The notes below the pieces were generated by a model that was not told the origin of the DNA, searched no databases, and worked only from the letters and a program-made list of their open reading frames with translations. From Bacteroidales bacterium (GTDB lineage: Bacteria > Bacteroidota > Bacteroidia > Bacteroidales > UBA7960), in contig SLOR01000413.1 in the NCBI GenBank assembly GCA_007132395.1, positions 1 through 20,938 on the forward strand: a stretch of 20,938 nucleotides of DNA, given 5' to 3'. Made by a program: the position numbers and the translations under genes. The number at the start of each line of letters is the position of its first letter. Position 1 is the stretch's first letter. Of this stretch, positions 15,566 through 20,938 are shown piece by piece.

Positions 15566-16552
15566 TCAAAACAAAGCTTCTACAAATTCATCCACTTCGA
15601 TATTGTGAAAGTACTCTTTAAAATTGATCGCTGAGAGCTTGTCTTTCAGCGATTTTTCATTATGGGGGGTGCCTTTGAGCAAGGTTTCCACTTGCCCGAT
15701 GTCATGCTTGTTGAAAAAGTCGCCGAATATCCTTACATCCTGAATAACACCTTGCTTCACATTCATATGCACTTCTACAAAACCACCGTTACTCTTAAAA
15801 GCTTTCTGTAAATCATATTTGGGTGAGTGACCAAAGTTCCACTCCCAGGTTCCATATTTTTCGTCCACCAGGGTGATGATATTATTGATATCCTCTTCGG
15901 TAAATTCATACTTCACGCAACCGGGGAAGGTTTCCATGATATGGTCCAGAATTTTATCCCTGAACTCCACTACGTCCATGGGCTCGGGCAGGTGTTCGCT
16001 AATGTTTGTAACGCGACTCTTCACGCTTTTCACGGCCTTGTCGCGGTATTTTAGCGGATTTATTTTTAATGCCATTTGCAGGTCGTTCATCATGGAAGAA
16101 AACAATAAAGTACCGTGCCTTAAAATTCTGTTTTTATAAATGTGTTCGGCATTGCCTGAAAACTTTTTCCCTTCGATGGTAAGGTCGTTGCGTCCTTCAA
16201 AGCGGGCATCCACACCTACTTTTTGTAGTACTTCCAGTATGGGTTGGGTATAACTTTGAAAGTCGGCAATTTTCTCCTCTCCCTCACGGGCATTCATAAT
16301 GAAGGTAAAATTGAGATTACCCAGGTCATGAAACACTGCACCACCTCCTGATAAGCGCCGAATTACAGTAATATTTTTCTCCTTTACATAATCCACATTG
16401 ATTTCTGCAAGGGTATTCTGATGCTGCCCAACGATGATTGCGTTTTCATTGCGCCAAAGCATAAAACAGTTTTCTTTGAAATTTTTCAGCACATATTCTT
16501 CTGCCGCCAAATTAAAAGCGGGTTGTGTAAATTCGTGAGCAATACAATACAT
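15566..16552 (-). CDS. lplA: Lipoate-protein ligase A
   Basis: Cytosolic enzyme that activates free lipoate with ATP to lipoyl-AMP and attaches it to the lipoyl lysine of 2-oxoacid dehydrogenase E2 subunits or glycine-cleavage H protein. The 328-residue length is close to E. coli LplA (338). Motifs: RRLSGGGAVFHDLGN at 65-79 (lipoate and ATP binding), GRNDL at 120-124, and the catalytic Lys130 in KFSGNA, followed by HGTLL at 146-150. The C-terminal accessory domain (about 230-328) is present, which supports a full ligase rather than a LipB or LipM octanoyltransferase. The stop lies 28 bases from the convergent helicase stop. It is downstream of the efflux genes on the same strand, but a 127-base gap with a perfect dyad suggests its own control. 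Confidence 0.94.
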   Translation of the reverse strand: MYCIAHEFTQPAFNLAAEEYVLKNFKENCFMLWRNENAIIVGQHQNTLAEINVDYVKEKNITVIRRLSGGGAVFHDLGNLNFTFIMNAREGEEKIADFQSYTQPILEVLQKVGVDARFEGRNDLTIEGKKFSGNAEHIYKNRILRHGTLLFSSMMNDLQMALKINPLKYRDKAVKSVKSRVTNISEHLPEPMDVVEFRDKILDHIMETFPGCVKYEFTEEDINNIITLVDEKYGTWEWNFGHSPKYDLQKAFKSNGGFVEVHMNVKQGVIQDVRIFGDFFNKHDIGQVETLLKGTPHNEKSLKDKLSAINFKEYFHNIEVDEFVEALF

Positions 16553-16598
16553 AGTGAGTAGATTGGAAAGATTAGTAAATAAATATTGTACGTTGAGG

Positions 16599-16613
16599 GA
16601 ACAACTGTTGTTC
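16599..16613. promoter_or_regulatory. 15-bp perfect dyad upstream of lplA, candidate operator
   Basis: GAACAAC (16599-16605) and GTTGTTC (16607-16613) are perfect inverted arms around a single T. The dyad lies 46 bases upstream of the lplA start in the 127-base gap behind the TolC-type gene. A one-base spacer is too tight for a stable hairpin, so protein binding is more likely than termination. The rest of the gap shows no recognised terminator or -7 box. Confidence 0.35.
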
Positions 16614-16679
16614 AGGTTTTGTTTGGCGGATTACATGGTCCCAATGAAAATTTTCTTTGGCCTGCCAGGCACTGCTTTA

Positions 16680-17996
16680 TCAAAGAATTCGTTGCAGCAG
16701 CCTGCCTGTAATCCTGTCCATTTCTATCTCGATGGATTTCATGGCAAATCTTAATTCAGTCATCTGGTTTTCTACGTTTAGGGCCGCAAGCTGTGTTTGG
16801 CGAAACTCAAAGCCACTTATGGAACCCGTTTCCAGCTGCTGTTGAGCAATGGCCAGGGAAGCATCTGCCGACTGCCGGCTTTGCTCCAGCAGTGTATATC
16901 GTTCCAAATAGTTATCGTAAGTGTTGAGCAGGCGTGCCAGCTCCGACTCCAGCCAGGCGCGGGTATCCTGCATGGCCACGGCTGCATTGTCCTGTTCCAG
17001 CAGGGTGTTTTTAATGCGGGTGTTTTGCCGCCCTCCGTCGTACAGGTTAAACCTCAGGCTCACCCCCACATTGGGGCCAAAGTTTCGCGATGATTGCATC
17101 AGCCCCAGCTCACTGGTTTGCTTGTTGTAACCGTACCCGCCAAACAAGGCCAGCTGCGGGTAGCGCCCTCCCCTTTGGGCACGGGATTCGGCATCGGCAA
17201 TCATTTCTTCCAGGCGTGCCCTTTCCATGTCGGGATTGGCAGCCAGTGCTTTATCAAGGAGCTCACTTCTATCCTCCACCCCAAAAAGTTCGGGTTCCGA
17301 TATTTCGGGTGAAATATCCTGTTCCGGGGCAAAGTTCACGATACGGTTGATTTGCATCTGCAGGTCGCGGATAAGGGAAGCCCGGGCCGAAACCATGCTG
17401 CTGTCGGTATTAAAGTCGATAAGCGCCTGATGGTACAATAGTGCGTTGCCCGCGCCCACCTGCCTTTTCTTTGCTTCCAAATCTAAGCGGAAGGCTGAAA
17501 TCTCCAGCGATTGCTGCTGCAAGGCCAGCAGGCTTTTCTCTTTCATCAGCTGATGGTAGGCATGGGCTATATCGGCCACGGTTTGCTCCACATAATAGCG
17601 TGTATCCAGCTCTCCCAGCCGGGCCAGGTAATTCAGGCGGTCGCGCCGGGCAAACATGCTGAACCCGTCAAACACTGTCCAGTTCACTTCCGCGAAAGCA
17701 TTGAGGGAAGTATTCAGTGCATTGCTTCCGCTGCGGGTTTCTCCGGTAAACAAATTGGTTTCGGTATCCTGTAATTGCCTTGTATGTTGCCCCCCAAGGG
17801 TAACAGAAGGAAGCATACCGGCATTACCCGCGGTATTCATGTTTTGAGCCATTTGCTCCTGGTTGCGCACGATCTGAAGCTGGTAATTATGCTCCAGCCC
17901 CCGTGCTACCAAATCCTGCAATGAATACGTCTGCTGAGCTGTTAATAGCGGATGCAGAAACAACAAGAACAAAACGACTATAAGTTTACGATTCAT
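16680..17996 (-). CDS. TolC-type outer-membrane efflux channel
   Basis: Outer-membrane and periplasmic tunnel protein that would form the exit duct of the RND pump encoded just upstream. The frame opens at 18032, but the ATG at 17996 begins a clean signal peptide (MNRKLIVV, a hydrophobic core, LLTA then QQ). No cysteine is present there, so it is not lipidated. This start gives 438 residues, normal for the family. Two repeated helical hairpin regions rich in Gln, Leu and Ala are visible (YQLQIVRNQEQMAQN early; later YNKQTSELGLMQSSR and SLRFNLYDGG, the typical beta-strand plus YDGG turn of the second repeat). The ATG overlaps the end of the RND gene by 11 bases, indicating translational coupling and a shared operon. 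Confidence 0.93.
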   Translation of the reverse strand: MNRKLIVVLFLLFLHPLLTAQQTYSLQDLVARGLEHNYQLQIVRNQEQMAQNMNTAGNAGMLPSVTLGGQHTRQLQDTETNLFTGETRSGSNALNTSLNAFAEVNWTVFDGFSMFARRDRLNYLARLGELDTRYYVEQTVADIAHAYHQLMKEKSLLALQQQSLEISAFRLDLEAKKRQVGAGNALLYHQALIDFNTDSSMVSARASLIRDLQMQINRIVNFAPEQDISPEISEPELFGVEDRSELLDKALAANPDMERARLEEMIADAESRAQRGGRYPQLALFGGYGYNKQTSELGLMQSSRNFGPNVGVSLRFNLYDGGRQNTRIKNTLLEQDNAAVAMQDTRAWLESELARLLNTYDNYLERYTLLEQSRQSADASLAIAQQQLETGSISGFEFRQTQLAALNVENQMTELRFAMKSIEIEMDRITGRLLQRIL

Positions 17997-20938
17997 TTTC
18001 TTCCTCCACATAGGTTTTGGTTTTTGATGCAATAAAGGAATACAGCGCCGGAATGATAAATAAAGTTAGTGCCAGGGAAAACAGCAAGCCACCGATAATG
18101 GCCAAGCCCATGGGCACGCGGCTGTTGGATGCCCCGCTCAGGGAAATGGCCAGGGGCATGGCACCCAAGGCAGTAGCCATGCTGGTCATAATGATGGGCC
18201 GCACACGTTCGGCAGCCGCATTGATAACGGCCTCCATGCGCTCCTGCCCCTCCAGGCGTTTCTGGTTGGCGAATTCCACTATGAGGATGCCGTTTTTAGT
18301 AACGATACCCACCAGCACAATCATGCCAATCTGACTAAATATATTAATGGTCTGCCCGAATATCCACAGGGTGATAAGGGCACCGGACAAGGCAAGGGGC
18401 ACAGTAAAGAGTATGGTAAGTGGGTCGCGGAAACTTTCAAACTGCGCTGCCAGGGTAAGATAGATGAGGATAAGTGCAAAAACAAACACCAGCATGAGGT
18501 TTCCGGCACTTTCGGCATAGTCGGCAGAGGTGCCGGTAAGGGCAGTGAGAAAAGTTTCATCCAGCACACTAGCTGCTATTTCGTCCATAGCATCAATGCC
18601 ATCTCCCAGGGTATAGCCCGGGGCAGTGCCCGCGGATACCGTGGCCGAGGAATACCTGTTGAACCGCAACAATTGCGGGGGCAAGCTCTCCTGCCGCATG
18701 CTTACAATATTATCCAGTGCCACCATGCTGCCGTTGGCAGTCCGGATCCTGATATTGGAAATATCTTCCGGGGTGGCACGCTGATGCCTCTCGGCCTGTG
18801 CAATAACAAAATACTGTTTGCCATCACGGATAAAATATCCTACCCTTTGCTCGCTGAAATAGACTTGCAGTACTTCGGCAATATCGCGTACATCAATGCC
18901 CATGTCAAAAGCCTTGTCGCGGTCAATATCCAGCACCAGCTCAGGTTTGGTAAATCTCAGATCAATATCTACCATATCCAGAGCAGGATGCTCCCTTGCC
19001 TGGCGCAAAAATTCAGGAATAAACTCCTCCAGCTTTTGCAGGTTAGGCGCCTGTAGCACGTATTGCACGGGTAGCCCGGCTCTGCCTCCTCCCTGCCCTG
19101 AAATGGTAGGCTCCTGAGTTACGATAGTTTGGGCCATGTTGTACCTGGCCAGCAGGGGACGTAGTTCATTGGCAAGCTGCATCTGGGTTTTTCGCCTCTC
19201 ATTGGGGGGCAATAGCTTCAGGCGCATGAAAGCACTGTTTACCGACACCGAAGCACCAAAGCCGGGAGAAGTTACCGATAGCATGTATTCCAGTTCGGGT
19301 AATGTATCCAGGAGCGCTATCAACTCTCTTTGATAACTATCCATCATCTCATAGGAGGTTCCTTCAGGGGCGGTGGCAAACAATGTGAGCCGGCTTTTGT
19401 CATCCAGGGGCGCCAGCTCGGCAGGCATTCGGGTAAACAGGATTACAGTAATAATTCCCAGCACTGCCACCATGGGAAAAGCCAGCACCCTTTTCTTCAT
19501 AAAGACCCGCAGCCATCCCGGGTATTTTGTCAAGACATAATCAATAGGAATCTTGAGGAAGTTAAGAGATTTGTATTCGCGGCTGGCGGGTTTGAGCAGG
19601 CGCGAAGAGAGCATCACGGTAAATGTAAGGGAGATGAAAGTGGAAACAATAACCGCCCCTGATACCACCATGGCAAATTCGCGGAACAGTCTTCCGGTAA
19701 GCCCCTGCATAAAAAAGATGGGCAGGAACACACTGATGAGGGTAATGGTGGTGGAAATGATGGCAAAAAACACCTGTCGTGCCCCTTTAAAAGCTGCCTG
19801 TATGGGTTTCATACCCTGTTCAATTTTCGCGTAGATGTTCTCCATCATCACGATGGCATCATCCACCACGATACCCGTGGCCAGCAATAAACCCAGCAGG
19901 GTTAGCACATTGATGGAGAAGCCTGAAATGTATAGAAAGATAAAACTCCCCATCAAAGAAATGGGAATGGTAATGATGGGGATAAATGTGGTTCGGAAGC
20001 TGCGCAGGAAAACAAAAATAATTGCAAGTACCAGCAGAAAGGCCACAAATATGGTGTACTGCACATCGCGGATGGAACGGCGGATACTATCAGTAATATC
20101 CAAGCCCACGCCAAGGGTAATATCATCGGGGATTTCCTGTTTGAGGATTTCTACCCTGCGGTGGGCCTCATCAACAATCTCAATAAAATTGGAGCCGGGT
20201 TGAGGTTGCAATGCCACCCCCACCCTGGGTATGGCACCAATGCCGCGCAGGATGGATTTTTCATTCTGTGCGGCCAGCACGGCCCTTCCCACATCGCTGA
20301 GTCTTATGAGAGTATTTCCCCTGCGGGCAATGATAAGGTTGTTAAACTCTTCTTCGGTATCCAGCCGGCCATAAGTTTGAATGGTAATATAGGCCCTGTC
20401 GCCCTCCACCTGCCCGGATGGAAGCTCCACGTTCTGATTGTTAAGTGCTACACGGATATCCACGGGGGAAATATTCAGTGCCTCCATTTTTTCCACGTCC
20501 AGTATCAGGCGCATGGCATAGTCTTTTCGCCCCCATATGTTTACCTGGCTTACCCCTTCGATGGTTTGCAGTCTCTCGGCAAACACGTTGCGGGCAATAT
20601 CTGTCAATTCCAGCAGGCTCCGGTTATTACTCGACAAGGTTATGGTAAGAATGGTCTGTGCATCGGCATCGGCTTTGGAAACGATGGGCGGGTCGGCATC
20701 GGGGGGCAGGTTTCGCACGGCCTGCGCCACCCTGTCGCGCACATCGTTGGCGGCATTGTCCAGGTCGCGCCCCAACTCAAACTCCACCCTTATGGTGCTT
20801 CGGCCGGTAGAGCTGATGGAGCTAAGGGTTTTAATTCCGTCTACCCGGTTGATGGCTTCTTCCAGGGGTTCAGTTATCTGCGATTCCATGATGGCGGCAT
20901 TGGCCCCGGTATAGTCGGCCCTGACTGTGATAACAGGA
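17986..20938 (-). CDS. RND-family multidrug efflux pump, inner-membrane subunit (N-terminus outside window)
   Basis: Proton-driven trimeric exporter of the HAE1/AcrB type. The gene is cut by the right window edge. An ATG lies at 20889, but the frame stays open to 20938 and encodes family-typical PVITVRADYTGANAAI, so the true start and first membrane helix (roughly 30-40 residues) lie outside. About 983 residues are visible of a usual 1030 or so. Proton-relay residues are present: the Asp pair in GIVVDDAIVMMEN (codons 19858-19863) and Lys in TKNGILIVEF (codon 18295-18297). The conserved RVRPIIMTSMATALG region near the C-terminus and two large periplasmic loops are intact. Absence of metal-site residues cannot be judged by eye, but overall it resembles drug or bile-type pumps rather than CusA. 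A membrane-fusion protein gene probably lies just beyond the edge. The TolC-type gene overlaps its end. Confidence 0.95.
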   Translation of the reverse strand, partial: PVITVRADYTGANAAIMESQITEPLEEAINRVDGIKTLSSISSTGRSTIRVEFELGRDLDNAANDVRDRVAQAVRNLPPDADPPIVSKADADAQTILTITLSSNNRSLLELTDIARNVFAERLQTIEGVSQVNIWGRKDYAMRLILDVEKMEALNISPVDIRVALNNQNVELPSGQVEGDRAYITIQTYGRLDTEEEFNNLIIARRGNTLIRLSDVGRAVLAAQNEKSILRGIGAIPRVGVALQPQPGSNFIEIVDEAHRRVEILKQEIPDDITLGVGLDITDSIRRSIRDVQYTIFVAFLLVLAIIFVFLRSFRTTFIPIITIPISLMGSFIFLYISGFSINVLTLLGLLLATGIVVDDAIVMMENIYAKIEQGMKPIQAAFKGARQVFFAIISTTITLISVFLPIFFMQGLTGRLFREFAMVVSGAVIVSTFISLTFTVMLSSRLLKPASREYKSLNFLKIPIDYVLTKYPGWLRVFMKKRVLAFPMVAVLGIITVILFTRMPAELAPLDDKSRLTLFATAPEGTSYEMMDSYQRELIALLDTLPELEYMLSVTSPGFGASVSVNSAFMRLKLLPPNERRKTQMQLANELRPLLARYNMAQTIVTQEPTISGQGGGRAGLPVQYVLQAPNLQKLEEFIPEFLRQAREHPALDMVDIDLRFTKPELVLDIDRDKAFDMGIDVRDIAEVLQVYFSEQRVGYFIRDGKQYFVIAQAERHQRATPEDISNIRIRTANGSMVALDNIVSMRQESLPPQLLRFNRYSSATVSAGTAPGYTLGDGIDAMDEIAASVLDETFLTALTGTSADYAESAGNLMLVFVFALILIYLTLAAQFESFRDPLTILFTVPLALSGALITLWIFGQTINIFSQIGMIVLVGIVTKNGILIVEFANQKRLEGQERMEAVINAAAERVRPIIMTSMATALGAMPLAISLSGASNSRVPMGLAIIGGLLFSLALTLFIIPALYSFIASKTKTYVEEENES

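Noticed and set aside
16640..16680. Terminator for the TolC-type gene in the gap before lplA
   Set aside because: Only tiny palindromes (GAAAATTTTC, GCCTG-C-CAGGC) are present, without a usable loop or T-tract.
1..20938. CRISPR array, tRNA, rRNA, insertion sequence, prophage or toxin-antitoxin system
   Set aside because: Intergenic regions are all under 230 bases, show no spaced direct repeats, and no transposase, integrase or toxin motifs appear in the real reading frames.

Overview
This window looks like ordinary chromosome from a member of the Bacteroidota, probably an anaerobic or microaerophilic Bacteroidales-type organism. Three things point there. Several start codons are preceded by the Bacteroidota -7 promoter element TAnnTTTG. 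There is a short SS-C lipobox and a BatA-type membrane protein. A flavodiiron protein of the oxygen/NO-reducing type is present. I see no phage, IS element, CRISPR array, rRNA or tRNA. Coding density is high. The longest gene-free stretch is 1503-1731 (229 bases), and it holds a terminator and a candidate promoter, so no stretch over 300 bases lacks a gene.

Left part (1-6296, + strand). gdhA (NADP-type glutamate dehydrogenase) is followed by a strong terminator. Next comes a very large 1163-residue protein that I read as a pyrophosphate-type phosphoenolpyruvate carboxykinase, from the order and spacing of PEPCK metal and P-loop residues. A large two-part hairpin follows it, then a Dam-family adenine methyltransferase with no restriction enzyme beside it. 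gdhA and the PEPCK-like gene both sit at the junction of nitrogen and C3/C4 carbon metabolism.

Middle part (6306-14034, - strand). From right to left in the direction of transcription these are: a BatA/von Willebrand A membrane protein; the topoisomerase IV A subunit (parC); a flavodiiron protein only 24 bases after parC, with a clear terminator; then a separate pair made of a lipoprotein and a small conserved soluble protein of unknown function.

Right part (14215-20938). A DEAD-box RNA helicase on the + strand converges on lplA (lipoate-protein ligase) on the - strand, and the two appear to share a compact bidirectional terminator. Upstream of lplA is a TolC-type outer-membrane channel whose start overlaps the end of an RND inner-membrane pump gene. 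The pump gene runs off the right end of the window, and its periplasmic adaptor gene is presumably just outside.

Most of the window is housekeeping. The items most worth checking are the PEPCK-like giant protein, the two perfect dyads in front of gdhA and lplA, the bipartite hairpin after the PEPCK-like gene, and the uncharacterised lipoprotein/small-protein pair. I found no convincing new multi-gene system.
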